The notes: a model not told the origin generated them from the sequence alone. A DNA stretch of 64,000 nucleotides from Cryptomeria japonica (GCF_030272615.1 NC_081406.1:231376396-231440395); one strand, 5' to 3'. Counted from the first letter of the stretch, positions 10,842 to 22,700 are shown. A program made the numbers and translations.

Positions 10842-13800
10842 ATGGCACCCAAGATCCAAGATCCCATTATTGTCAAGAATGTAGAGAAGCCCTCACTGAA
10901 ATACACTTTGACCCCTAAAGTCGCCTCTGAACTGAATGATAAAACCGCCTTTTCACTCATCCTAGATTGAGTCTTGTTAGTCGAGGATGTGAGATTCTTC
11001 ACCAAATGCCATGTTGAAGAACTCAGTCATGTTGAGATTAGAGACACCTATGATGAATTGTGCACAGATGGTAAAATGGATAGCAAGTATGAACACATCA
11101 GAATCAAGGGATTGACTGAAGCCCTAACCTACCCTCGTGTGTTCAAGCCCCAATGGGTTAAGTTTGTTTTGAGTAGAGTGCATGATGATTTCATGTGGCC
11201 AGAAGAGCAACCATTCAAGATTACTAAGGAAATCATTCATCTGATTACCGGTTACCCTATCCATGATCATGCCTGAGCATAGAAGATGATATCACAGAAG
11301 GAATTGATCAGTTTAACCAGAGTAGAATCTGATTACAGAGGTCTGAAGTTAAACAATTTCACTGATGCAGAGTTAAAATTTGCTATTAGAGTAATTGGTT
11401 ACTGTTTCTTCCAATCGGCAAGGGAAAATAGTGTACCCTGTGCAGCAGTTGACTTAGCCTATAAAATTGTGAAAAAGGGAATGAAAGTTGACTTGTGTGA
11501 AGTGTTATTGAAGAACTTGTTTGAGAATTTGAACACAATCAGGAAGCCAAAGAAAAACAACTCGCAAATATACTGAAGTTTGGTTCACTTCTTGTATGCA
11601 TGTTTTTCTACTTTGAAAAATTCTTTCCAACAGTCGGTAAAGTAGTTTGGGAGCTACACCGACCAATCACCCATCAGATCAATGACTTCATCATGAAGTT
11701 AGGAGATAACTTTAATGATATCATGGATGATTACTTCAACAAGTTTCAAGAGAAAATGCATAACAGGTACCGGATCCCACCCCAGCTAGTAGAGAAATAA
11801 AAAGATGAAATATGTTTTGAAGTTGACACCGATTACTGTTATGTGAATGCTATGGAACCGAGGACTCAATCTTTGCCTCCTATGGGTTACGAGATTGACT
11901 TTGACATCACACAACAACAAATCGATGCATTTCTGACATTGCCAAGGCATGCTACCGAGTTGAGGTATGGAACTTTTGAAGAAGTGAAGGAAAGAGTAAA
12001 AATCAGCATTGTAGTACCCAAAGCTACAAGGAAGGCAACCAAGATGATTAAGGCATTGACAGAGAAATTCGGAGAAGACTCTACCTCTACACCTGTCAAA
12101 GGCCCTCTTGCCATCACCGTAGAGGAATCAAAAGCTCAAGAGGCAGCAATAACACTGAGTACTGAATTGCCAAAGGGTAAAGTGTTAAAAAGAAAGAAAC
12201 AGGACACTTCAAAGGCCCTACCGACTGCACCAACAAAGAGACCTAACACAAGAGCATCTGCAACATCACCGAGTAAGAAACAAAAGAGTGTTACCACTCC
12301 CAAGGTAACAAAAACATACAAGAAATATACTCGGAGACTCATTTTGGAAAAAGAGTCTAGTGATACAAAATCTGAGGATGCAAACAAATTCCAGATTGTC
12401 AGGAGCCAGAAGGCAAATATACAGTGTAGAAAACTTCTGTGCCAATGTAAAAGAATATGGTGGATTTGTATGATTTAGATTTATCAAGTATGAGACTAGG
12501 AATAATGATGAGAAGAGACAAATTGAAGAAGCTGTTATTTGCACACTTCTTAAGTTTCAGCTAGCTCCATTAAAACTAGTAAAGTCACTTCCAAATGAAC
12601 TTTACTTGCATATTGATAATAGGTGGAAATATGCAATGGACTTAGAGAAACAAATTAGAGAAAGAAGTCTAGTCCATCTATTTCTTGATATGTCTGTAGC
12701 AAAAATAAAGGAACATTTGACAACCTACAATTCAAAATTTCTTGTCAAACAGAGAGCCTTAAAACTGATGAATGGGCTATATATTGATGTAGAAAATGAG
12801 ACAAAAGAAAAATGGTAGGAAATCTTCAAAATCAAGGATGTCGGTGAACAATCTAAAGTTGAAATTATTGATGTCACTAAGCAAGGTCCTGATGCTACCG
12901 AGCAAGACCCTACTGACACTATTCAAATTGATGAAGATGTGATGGATACAGAAGCACCAGAGCAGGAAATGATAGAAGGCACTACTTATGCAAAACTTGT
13001 ATCTAGTGAATCTGTTTTAGTACAAGTTCAGCCTTATCCACCAATTAATCAACCTGTCTCTACCGAAGCTCCTTAGGTTACAAAACAAGGCACCGAAGGT
13101 GACAAGGCTACAACAGCAGAAGGTACTACTCAAGAACAGACATCTCAAGCATCTTCTAGCATGGAAAATGTTGCAGCTGAGACACCCAGTACCGAGACAC
13201 CAAAGGAATCTACAAAGACTAAAGGAACTGACCAAAGTGTTGCCTCTACCGAGCAACCTACTGAGGGTCAGCAAGCCTCTCAAGCTATTGTAGTAGTTCA
13301 CCCAGTGAAAGGTAAAGAAAAGAAGATGAATAAGCATAGTTTCAAAATAGATTTGTCAAAACCAATAGTGTTGCCTAATGTTGATATCTCAAAATTAAAG
13401 GGGCAAGCACTCACTAAATTCGGTGAACTATGCAAAGCAAAGGCCGAACAAGAAAAATAGATGGCCATTCAAAAGAAGAATAAAGTACTTCAGAAGGTGA
13501 AGACACTGCTGATTGATATGCTACCTTCAGCTACAGTATCAACCGATGCAGCCATCCATATTCAACTGGATGAACTCCTTAATCAAATAGAAACATCCAG
13601 AGTCGATGCATCTGAGTATTTGAGCAAGCTGAAAGATAAAGAGCTCACTGCTAAAATGATAGAAGAAGTACAGAAATCCATTGCTGTTGGCAAGGTAAAA
13701 ATTATCCAATTTATTGCTGAGTTGTCCCCTCAACTCAAACACATTCTTTCATTATTTCAGAAACTCTGTACATTTTATATATTCATTAAAGATATCAAGA

Positions 13801-14116
13801 ATAAAACTGATGCAATTGAAAAAGAAATCAGCGATCTCTCAAATAAGTTGACCCAGAGCCAAATTCAATTCAGAATTTTTATACTAAGCTACAACAACTC
13901 ATGGCTCAATAATTGGAACTAAGGAATGAAGAACATAAGATCAACATGGATATAATGACACTCCAGACATTATTCCTTCCTCATCTTCCATCCATTCGAG
14001 AACAGCTCAACCGAGCCACATACCTCTCTCAAAATTCTTTAATGGACAGTGTAAAGGATGCCCTCTTTGTAGCTCTCATCGAAGCCAAGACAAAATATAA
14101 ATCCATTTTTGATTAG
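10842..14116 (+). pseudogene. Element N ORF2: large unknown protein, decayed
   Basis: Starts ATGGCACCC at 10842 (MAPKIQDP). About 1,090 codons with stops at about 10968, 11274 and 11280 and frame changes near 11577-11600, 12480 and 13900. The N-terminal 250 residues look globular, with FMWPEEQPFKITKEIIHLITG near 11200 and FAIRVIGYCFFQSAREN near 11390. The middle (about 12100-13330) is Lys/Thr/Pro/Glu-rich and low in complexity. The C-terminal part (13460-14110) is helical and probably coiled coil. I do not recognise the family. The layout of globular head, low-complexity middle and helical tail is shared with the accessory ORF of element C, and both heads contain a motif of the form P-x-I/L-T-x-E/D-x-I, so a distant link is possible. 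Confidence 0.6.
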
Positions 14117-14374
14117 TTACCACCTCCAAATGGTAACTAAATTTTTGATGTTTGTCAAAAAGGGGGTGTGTATAGTATTCAAAGTATCAACCAACAGGAG
14201 TATAGTACACAGGGGGAGTATACCGAGTAGAATAAGCAGAGTATCCAAGAGCAATGAACCGAGCAGTGAATAGGGAAAAGAACAGTGATTACAGTATATT
14301 GATCACCGAGCACACTGATCAGAATTTTGTACAGTACTTTGAAAGTAGTTTTGTCAAACATCTCAACTAATGTC

Positions 14375-14386
14375 AAAAGGGGAGAT
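14375..14386 (+). other. Polypurine tract of element N
   Basis: AAAAGGGGAGAT lies directly before the 3' LTR start TGTTACTAC. Confidence 0.85.
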
Positions 14387-15523
14387 TGTTACTACTTATC
14401 AAATTGCCATTAGTTTTATATTCAAAGTCATACTATATACTCTAGTCGGTTAGCACTATCGAATCATGTAGTCGGTATACACAGAGAAGTCGGAATGGAC
14501 AGTCTAGTCGGTTACAGAAGAAAACAGTCATAGAACGTAGTATACACCATGTTGTCTACCAAGTATCTTTTTATGTCTACCAAGCAGCAAAGATGACACA
14601 CCGAGTTGATATACACCGAGTTATCAGATTCATTGAACCTGGACATGCATATGAAAATGTGTTACAAGATCGAGGCACATCTAACCGTTATCACATTGGA
14701 AATTGCACTAGAAGATTGTGTATGATTTTGAGGTCATCTAACCAATGAAATAATTTGCATGTTTATTCATTCGATAAATCATGTTTGTAAGATCGAAGCA
14801 ATGAATGGATCACCGACATAAGAGATCTATTCATACAGCATGTGTTAATCATGTATGTGTGTGTGTAAGAAGACTGTTACAGAGACACAGAGGTCACCGA
14901 GAAGGTTTTTAGAGAACAGTTAAAGAACAGAGTAAATAGAAGGGTTTACCGAGTTACTATATGGGTTACCGAGGTATGCTATAAGCAAGGTAACTTATTC
15001 TGAGCACATAGAATCTGCTATAACATTTCAGATGTAAAGTTGCAGATATTTGTAATGATTTTATTGTAATATTTTGAAGTTGTAAGAGATACCTCTAACA
15101 AGGTAAAAGACTCTAATCAAGTCTATAAATTGTAAAGCCTCTAACCAAGTACAACATTTAGTTTAAGTGTTGGAAAATCCTTTAGCAAGGTAGATCTAAC
15201 AGATCTTGCTACTCCTAATAGGGTAAGCTATCATAAATAGCTAAAATGTAGCTCTAACCGAGCACTCTTTATTATTGCAGTAGTGAAGTTGTGGGTGCCA
15301 TTCCCACTGCAGTTTTTCTCTCTAACCAAGAGTTTTCGCGTAACCAAAATATGTGTTATGGAGTGAATCATGTATGATTGTTATCTATTTGTTTTAGCTT
15401 TATTTTATGTTATTGCACTATTCGGTTTATGCATAACAGTAAAGTTATTATTCAAGAAAATTATTGGAGTACTAATTCGCCCCTCCCCTCTCAGTACATT
15501 AGCTTTCCATATTGGGCCTAACA
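14387..15523 (+). repeat. Element N 3' LTR
   Basis: 1137 bp copy of 7725-8872, ending GCCTAACA, followed by the target duplication GATGG and the resumed gag of element C. Confidence 0.93.
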
Positions 15524-16758
15524 GATGGTGCTCAACATACCAATGAGCACATCACTACTTTTTATATTGCATACGATGTTCTCAGTGTTGAACATGAAGA
15601 TGTTTCAGTGAGATTGTTCATTGAAACTTTGCAAGGTGCAACTGCTGATTGGTTTTATCATCTTCCAAATAATTATATTACAAATTGGGCTAGCCTTAGA
15701 TCAAGGTTTGAGGTAGGGTTCAAGCCTACTGAAGATGATCATGTGATTTTAGCGCAATTTACTCAAATGAAAAAAGAACCACATGAGCCCATGGGAGAGT
15801 TTGTCACAAAGTTCAATAAGTTGCACAATCACATTCTGACGACATCTCAACCTATTGGAGGAAACTTAAAGTTCTTCTTTATTAATGCTCAATTGCCAGA
15901 AGTAATTTTTCTCTTGTGTAGGGATAGCCTTGCAGATTTGGCGACTGCACAACAGATGGCCATATCAGTTGAAGATGATCTTATCCTTGCTGGTAAGATA
16001 AGAAAGGATCCTAACAATGTTAGGAATACTCAAATTTTTGATTCATCTTTTTCTTCAACAAATTCTGCTGACCCTATGATTCAAAAGCTAGCAAATGAGT
16101 TGTTAGCACTTAAGAAGCAAATTTCCTCACAAGTAAATACTTCTATCGTGATGTTCCAAGGAATTATCCAAATAATGCTTCCAATTATGTCGCACATAAT
16201 TAGAACAAGTTACCTCCTGCTCCAAAGAGACTTGCATTGGAAACACCACCTCAAAATTCAGCTATAGGCTATTATGAGGCTGAACATAATTATCTTCCTC
16301 CATTTGGTGATGAAGATGCCAATTGCTTCTAGAAGATGATGCAGAATTGGTTGGTGACTCTAACATTAGGTATATGCAATATGAAGAAGAAGATGTGCCA
16401 GATTTGCATGATGGAGATGTCTTTGCGGTCTTCACCCGTTCACAAGCACAAGCAGCACAACCTTCTGTCAATGCAAAGAGTGATGACTCTACACAAGTCA
16501 AGGATTATCAATGATTGCCAGTTACTATTGCTAAGCGTGGAACTCCTTTACCAAATCCTCCAAAAGATAACTCCATTCCAGAAGACAATGTGAAGGATAA
16601 AAATGTAAGTGCTCCTTCGACTGCTGTAAATTTTTCTGCACTTGTCAATTCTTCTGCACCTGCATCAAAGACCAGTGCACCTAATGTTTGAAGTTCTCAA
16701 ATTGAGAACCTTAGTTAATCTTTGATGAATTATTTTCAGTCATTTGATATTATAGATC

Positions 16759-17270
16759 ATGCTAGGAACTAAAGTACAAATGTCTGAGGTAGAATATCTA
16801 AGGTCTAATCCAGATCAATTTGATCGTTTGGTCAAATTTGTAAAAGAAAAAGATACTTCCCCAAGTAATCCTCCCAAGTCTAAAACATATCAAAATAACT
16901 TAGTGAGTTCTCCTTATCCTATAGAAAAGATAGAACCATTTTATATCTCTTTGTTGATAAATGGTCATAAGCTAAGTAATTGTGTAATTGATTTTGGACC
17001 ATCTGACAATGTTATGCTTACAAAAGTTGCCAACGCTCTTGGTTTAACCTTGACTAAGATGTTTGGTAGATGATTTCCATAGATAAGAAGCAAGTCCCCC
17101 TAATAGGTCAGATTAAGGATGCACAATTTTCTTTTGCCACATTTTGAGACAAAAAGATCAAAATTACGGTATTGGTAGCCATTGTGCCAGCTTCCTATGG
17201 CATACTATTGGGAATGAATTTTTGTAGAGATGTTGGAGGAGAGTTAAACGTTAAAACACACATTCCTTTC
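16759..17270 (+). pseudogene. Element C protease region
   Basis: Retropepsin-type aspartic protease remnant. Near 16930-17070 the segment PFYISLLINGH...CVIDFGPSDNVM carries the active-site Asp in the context DFG-P, where DSG-A is usual, followed by LTKVANALGLTLT. Downstream codons (about 17160-17230) read in another frame toward the second hairpin and are broken. The element upstream (SEVEYLRSNPDQFDRLV) is the gag-protease linker. The active site looks mutated. Confidence 0.65.
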
Positions 17271-17519
17271 AAGGGGGAGATCAAAAGTTGTATCTAGAAA
17301 AGGAATCAAAATACACCATTGTGAAATCTGATGATCAGCGAGCCCAAATTCTTTTTGAGTCATCAGGTATGGGTAACTATTTCTTATATGCTGATGATGA
17401 GTTTGAAGTTGTTTCTGAAATTGAGGATGTTGTTTCACTTGATGAAAGTTCAAGTGATTGTGAAAGTATTGTTGCTGAATCTATGGGATCTTCAACCCCA
17501 CAAGAGCAACTTGTCAATT

Positions 17520-17985
17520 TTGATATTATTAGTGTCGGTGGTCCAAATGATGTTTGGACATTAGAGTTTGATGGCAGTTGTTCTTCCACTCAAGGGCCGG
17601 TATTGTATTGGTGTCTCTTGACGGTAAAAAATTTCCATTTTCCTTCAAGTTACAATTTGACAATACTAATAATACTACTGAGTATGAATCTCTTCTTTTG
17701 GGGATGAATGTTGCTCAAAAGAAAGTAATTAAGAAATTGCTTGCTAAGGGAGATGCTGAATTGATTGTTTGTCAAGTCAGAAATATATATCAGAAAAGGA
17801 GCGATAGGCTAAGCCATTATCATAATCTTGTGTGGGACTCAATTGAGGCATTTGATGCCTTCGAATTATCCATTGTTTCCCATGATTTCAATGACAGAGC
17901 GGATTCCTTAGCAACATCTACAACCTTGTTGGTTCCGCACAAGGATTTTTCTAGATCAACGTATACTATTGAAATGAGTTTTTGA
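17520..17985 (+). pseudogene. Element C archaeal-type RNase H, upstream of RT
   Basis: WTLEFDGSC near 17560 gives the first catalytic Asp. After a frameshift at about 17585 it continues with AGIVLVSLDGKKFPFSF, NTTEYESLLLGM (catalytic Glu), LLAKGDAELIV (Asp) and FNDRADSLATS (Asp), ending at 17985. The full DEDD set is therefore present across two frames. Position matters: it lies between protease and RT, whereas in elements A and B the homologous domain lies between RNase H and integrase. Confidence 0.82.
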
Positions 17986-19877
17986 CCAAGTGTTCCTGAT
18001 AATTTTGACAATTGGCAAGTGTTCAATGATGATCATCATGTAATTAATTTCTTGCAGACTGCTGATAATTTTGATGACTTGTTTTTTGATGGTATTTAGT
18101 ATCCCTCAAACGATTCCATTGAAAGTCTTGATGTAGAAACTGGTGAAAATTTTCTACAATTCAAAGTTAATAAGATTCCTAAGGGTCTTGTTTCTCTTGA
18201 AAAGTTGTTTGACAAGCATGATCACTATGCCAAAAAGCAACATAAATCAGTCGCTAGTACAATGGAGTATGAGCAAGTGAATATTGGAATGAATGAGAAT
18301 CCCAAGATGATCAACATTTGAAAATGTTGTTCACATGAAGAAAGGCATAAATTTGTTGCATTATTGCAGCAATATATTGATGTCTTGGCCTATTCTTATG
18401 ATGACTTGAATTCTTTTTGTCCTGAAGAACTTCATCATGACATTTCATTGAAGCCGAGTGTTGCTCCTTTTCGTCAAAAGAAAAGGCAGTACAATCCAAA
18501 GATTTCTAACACCATCTTTGACGAAATTCAGAAAATGGTAAAGGCAAGGATAATATTCCCTATTCATCACTCCACTTGGGTAGCTAATATTGTGCCCATG
18601 CGCAAGAAGAATGGAGAGATCCAAATATGTGTTGATTTCCAAAATTTGAATCAAGCATCCTTGAGGGATAATTACCCATTGCCAGTCATGGATCATGTCC
18701 TACAAGCTATTACTGGATCTGAAATAATGTCTATGATGGATGGATTTTCAGGTTATAATCAAGTGGAGTTTCTTGAGCAAGATCAACACAAGACTACGTT
18801 TACCACTCCTTGGGGTACTTTTGCATATTCCAAGATGCCTTTTGGGTTGATAAATGTGAGAGCTACTTTCCAATGTGCAATGGACTTGGCTTTCCAAAAA
18901 TTTCTTGGTCAGCTCATTGTAGTCTATTTGGATGATCTGACAGTTTATTCTAAGAAGTGTCAAGATCATTTGTATCACTTGCGGAAAGTGTTGGAGAAAT
19001 GCCGTTAACATGGAATTTCCCTTAATCCCAAGAAATCTGGTTTTGGGGTTATTGAAGGTAAGTTGCTTGGGTATATTGTCTCAAAGAAGGTATCAATATT
19101 GATGCTGAAAGAGTTAAAGCCATACGTGATCTTTCCTTGCCAGCAAGTAAGACTATTGTAAGTTATTTCTTCGGTAAAGTAAACTTCTTACAGAGGTTTA
19201 TTCTAGACTTTGCTGAACAAATTCACCATATAGTTGATATGATGAAAGGAAAATTTGTTTTCAAATGGACCCCTGAAGGAAAGAAAGCTTTCCATGATGT
19301 TAAGGATGCCATTGCAAATGCCCCAATTTTGGTGTGTCCTGATTACACCAAAGAGTTTATCATGTATAGCTATGCATCTGATCATACTTGTTCGGCTATA
19401 CTGATTTAGAAGAATAATGAGGGTGTTGAATCATCCATTGTGTTCATGAGTTACCCATTAAAGGCTCATGGATTGAAATACTCAGAAATGGAGAATCATG
19501 CCTTTTCCATGATTAAAGTGGTAAAACATTTTAGATTTTATATTCTAAATTCACATGTCATTGCACTTGTTCCTGATGCTATTGTCAAGTCAATTCTCAC
19601 ACAACAGGAATTTGGAACTAAAAGGCACAATTGGGTTGCCAAGATTCAAGAATATGACATGGAAATTAAGCCTACTAATTTGGTTCGTGGAAAAGGTTTG
19701 TGTCAGTTGATTGCTAATAGAAAATCAAGTGATGAAGTAGTGCTTGAAAATGAAGGAATGAATCAAGATCTTCTTAAGGTTCTGTTTGTCAGCACCACTG
19801 ATGAGTGGTATTCTGATTTGGTGTATCTTTTAACATATGGAGAGTGTCATGTACACTTGTCACATAAAGAAAAGTGA
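17986..19877 (+). pseudogene. pol: Element C reverse transcriptase and RNase H
   Basis: A linker (PKGLVSLEKLFDKHDH near 18180) leads into the RT. The RT runs from HDISLKPSVAPFRQKKR (about 18440), through VPMRKKNGEIQICVDFQNLN and DGFSGYNQ, to VVYLDDLTVYS near 18930, the YxDD catalytic box. A TAA stop lies at 19006, and a frame change at about 19085. The connection and RNase H follow (FKWTPEGKKAFHDVK, YASDHTCSAILI, LKYSEMENHAFSMIKVVKHFRFYIL), with one further stop at about 19407. Order and motifs are standard Ty3/gypsy. The copy is inactive. Confidence 0.88.
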
Positions 19878-21065
19878 ACATTGAAGCTAATTAAAGCAGT
19901 GAACTTTGTCTTATGGGACAATGGTTTGTATAAGAAGGGTCTGGATGTAAATTTCTTGCGTTGCATTGACAAGCAACAACAAGTAAGGTTACTTCAAGAT
20001 TTTCATGATGTTGCTTGTGGTGGGCTATTTTCAGCTCCTATTATTGAACACAAAATTTTGCGTGCAAGATACTATTGGCCAACATTGTTCAAGGATGCAT
20101 ACAGTTGGGTTTGCAAATGCGAACAATGTTAGCAATTTGTTGGTAAGCCTAAGCTAGCTGCACTTCCTCTCAAGCTAGTGGTAATTGAAGAGCCTTTTCA
20201 ACAGTGGGGATTGGATTTTGTTAGATCTGTCCATCCAACATCTAATGCGGGTCACATGGATATTATCACTATGAAGGATTACTTCACCAAGTGGGTGGAG
20301 GCAATTCCAACAAGGCAAGCTACTTCAACAGTGGTTTGTCAATTCTTGAAAGAAAACATCGTTTCAAGGTTTGGTGTTCCTCATAAGATAGTAATTGATA
20401 ATGCTTCTCATTTTTCTTCTTATGAAATCATTGAATTTTGTTTCGATTATGGTATTACCCTTTCACATTCGTCTGATTATTATCTGCAAGGAAATGGTTA
20501 GGGTGAGTCAAGCAACAAGAACCTGGTTACCATTATTAGGAAGATTGTTGATGAGAGACAACAAACTTGGCATAAGGCTCTTTATGGTGTGATATGGGCA
20601 GATTGTATAACTCCAAAAAGAGAAAATGGCATGTCACCTTTCCATCTTCTGTATGGATTGAATGTCGAGATTCCTATCACTTTGGAACTTCCAGCATTGA
20701 AGCTTGTCAATGCCATTGAAGATGAAACTTATTAGGGTTCTCTTGATAAGCGAATTATGTTTCTTTCTCAATTGAAGAAAACAAGAGTAGAGGTGGTGGA
20801 TAGAATTACTGCACATCAAAGCCAAGTGAAGGTGTTGTTTGACAAGAAGGTGACTTCTTCCGAGTTCTTAGTTGGTGATCAAGTCTTGTTATGGGACAAG
20901 AGGAGGGAACCAAAGGGTTTGGAAGGGAAATTTGATTTCTTATGGAGAGGCCCCTTTACTATTCATGAAGTATGTGGCGAGCATAGCTATTTTATTGCAT
21001 ATGTTGATGGTACCCAATTATCTCTACCTCATAGTGGAGAATATTTGAAGCTCTTTACTCAATGA
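19878..21065 (+). pseudogene. pol: Element C integrase
   Basis: Follows RNase H in the same frame. Zinc-binding part: DFHDVACGGLFSAP...CKCEQC near 19995-20130, where the second His is replaced. Core: WGLDFV (about 20210), KIVIDNASHF (about 20390) and GESSNK (about 20505), with a TAG just before the Glu-containing motif. The C-terminal domain (VGDQVLLWDKRR...WRGPFTIHEV) ends SGEYLKLFTQ at 21065. In-frame stops lie at about 20130, 20500 and 20733. No chromodomain is visible, consistent with the non-chromovirus Tat group. Confidence 0.88.
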
Positions 21066-21092
21066 GGAGCAAGGCAAAAGAAAGATGTACAT

Positions 21093-21436
21093 TGGTACAA
21101 GCTTGGGTTGCTGTTGCACCAAAAGATCGACCTGTCAATGCCCAATACAACCATTAGACTTATAGAATCCACAAGAGGCTGTTAAACCATGTCATGAATC
21201 ACCATGAGGGACGCTAGCCCACTGCTAACAATCCCCCTCCCAGTATCACTCGCTACGGCCTGCGTGATTTGAACCTATGACCAAGCTCTGATACCACTTG
21301 TTACAAGCTTGGGTTGCCGTTGCACCAAAAGATCGACTTGCCAATGCCCGATACAACCACTAGATTTATAGAATCCACAGGAGGCTATTAAACCATGTCA
21401 CAAATCACCACGAGGGATGTTGGCCCACTGCCAACA
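21093..21436 (-). mobile_element. Complete TRIM (terminal-repeat retrotransposon in miniature)
   Basis: Two 138-bp direct repeats (21093-21230 and 21299-21436) flank a 68-bp interior. On the minus strand the LTR begins TGTTGGCAGTGGG and ends CTTGTAACA in the right copy. The interior starts with the PBS TGGTATCAGAGC (21296-21285) and ends with a purine tract GGGAGGGGGAT (21241-21231). The target duplication TACAT is at 21088-21092 and 21437-21441. The complete set of hallmarks in 344 bp and the absence of any coding capacity fit a TRIM. It sits 27 bp after the integrase stop of element C, in the opposite orientation. Confidence 0.95.
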
Positions 21437-21733
21437 TACATTTTGTAAATATTTGTATAGTTTTTTCTTTTTTTCATTTTGTCGCTTGACTCTATAGCCC
21501 AATGGATACAGGCACTCAGAGTTCTGGATTCTACAAGCTTCAAGTGGTGTAGCTTGTTCCCGAGTCAGAGCCAACTGTTGTCTCCAATTTTGGCTTACAT
21601 AAAATTACAAGGTAACCCAACCAAACTTGACCAATTCATGTTTTGCATACTCTGAGGGAGGCTAATTGGTCATCGCGATTAGTCATTTGCCAGTCTTTGT
21701 TTTTCCTTAGTTTTTTGTGGTCAGTCAGTGTAC

Positions 21734-22700
21734 TGACAGGTCAGGTTTTAAACCCTGACCTGCCAGTAGGTTTAATTGACAAGTAGGGTTTTAAACCCCA
21801 ACCTGTCAATTGGTCTCACTAACATGTCAGACTTTAAAGTCCAACATGTCAGTGGTGGGCAGTTTTGGACTAGCAGGTCGGGTTTTAAACTCTGACCTGC
21901 CAGTTCGAGTTGCATTTATTGCAACTCGAGTTTATGTTTTAATTGGTTTAAATAGGTTTTAATTGCATTTTATTATTTAGTTGTCTTTTTTGAGTCTATT
22001 TGGTGTTCTCCCATAGGTGATCCTCATCTAATCTCTCGTGCCTATTGCTGGATCTCATCCACCCTTCATCATCTGCAAATCATTTAAGGTAGGTTTCTTG
22101 TTTATTTTTCTTGTCTAGCTATTTGCAGGTTTGTTAGTTTTTTTTGCTAGGGTTTGTTTGTTTTCCTTTGATTCTTGATCTACCCTATGTGGTGGTTCGG
22201 GGTTCATAACCCGACCACCATTATTGTTATTTTCCCCCCTTTCTATAACCTCTCATATCGGGTTTTGAGACCCGATATGTGAGTCTTTAAACTCACAATA
22301 CCGTAAACTCACATGTTGGGGTTTGAATCCCGAGATGTGAGGAGGTAAAATCCTCAAGTTGCATGTTGGGTTTCAACCCTGACATGCAAGTCGACCAATG
22401 ATCTCAGTTCACATGTCGGGTTTCAAACCCGACATGTGAGGAAATTTCCTCAAAGTTGCATGTCGGGTTTCAAACCCCGCATGCGAGCTTTAATCTTTAC
22501 TCACACTGACAGGTCGGGGTTTGAAACCCGACCTGCCAGTAAGTTTCACTGACATGTCAGGTTTTAAACCTTGACCTGTCAATGTTTGATTTATCCTTTG
22601 TATTGGCATGTCGGGGTTTAAAACCCAAAATGCTAGTGTTTTCCCTTTGCAACTTGTAGGTCGGGTTTTAAACCCCGAATTGCTAGTTTTAGTGTTTTTC
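21734..22700. repeat. Field of long palindromes, core GTCGGGTTT/AAACCCGAC
   Basis: About a dozen imperfect inverted repeats of 26 to 34 bp, each centred on TTTAAA or TTTCAAA: for example CATGTCGGGTTTCAAACCCG at about 22411 and CAGGTCGGGGTTTGAAACCC at about 22510. Outer arms vary between ACAGGT, ACATGT and GCATGT, but the two arms of one unit usually match each other. They lie on both sides of a possible splice donor (AAG/GTAGGT, about 22089) and before the accessory ORF. No reading frame crosses the region. Confidence 0.88.

Larger units (their letters stand above)
7725..15523 (+). mobile_element. Element N: complete 7.8 kb non-autonomous LTR element
   Basis: LTRs 7725-8872 and 14387-15523 begin TGTTACTAC and end GCCTAACA. 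A 5-bp target duplication GATGG lies at 7720-7724 and 15524-15528. The primer site TGGTATCAGAGC (initiator Met tRNA) follows the 5' LTR, and AAAAGGGGAGAT precedes the 3' LTR. The interior encodes a gag-like ORF1 with coiled coil and zinc knuckles, and a long ORF2 of unknown kind. There is no protease, integrase, RT or RNase H, so mobility would need enzymes in trans. The knuckle-containing ORF1 and primer site suggest a Ty1/copia origin. The LTRs differ by roughly 5 percent by eye. Confidence 0.93.
7431..16750 (+). pseudogene. gag: Element C gag, split by element N
   Basis: Capsid-type gag of the Tat group. A probable start at 7431 reads MALSSTKRSS, then shifts frame to a segment with YPWGTYFGHLILMTPLHELPKG and FPKFLGDG up to 7724. 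Across element N the protein resumes at 15524 with TNEHITTFYIAYDV, then ADWFYHLP, FTQMKKEPHEPMGEF and FNKL, the usual Retrotrans_gag signature. The 15512-16267 portion is open for 251 codons, then frameshifts. An acidic linker (EEEDVPDLHDGDVFAVFTRS) follows near 16380-16440. No clear CCHC knuckle remains. The GATGG target duplication repeats at the break, so rejoining is exact at the DNA level. Confidence 0.8.
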
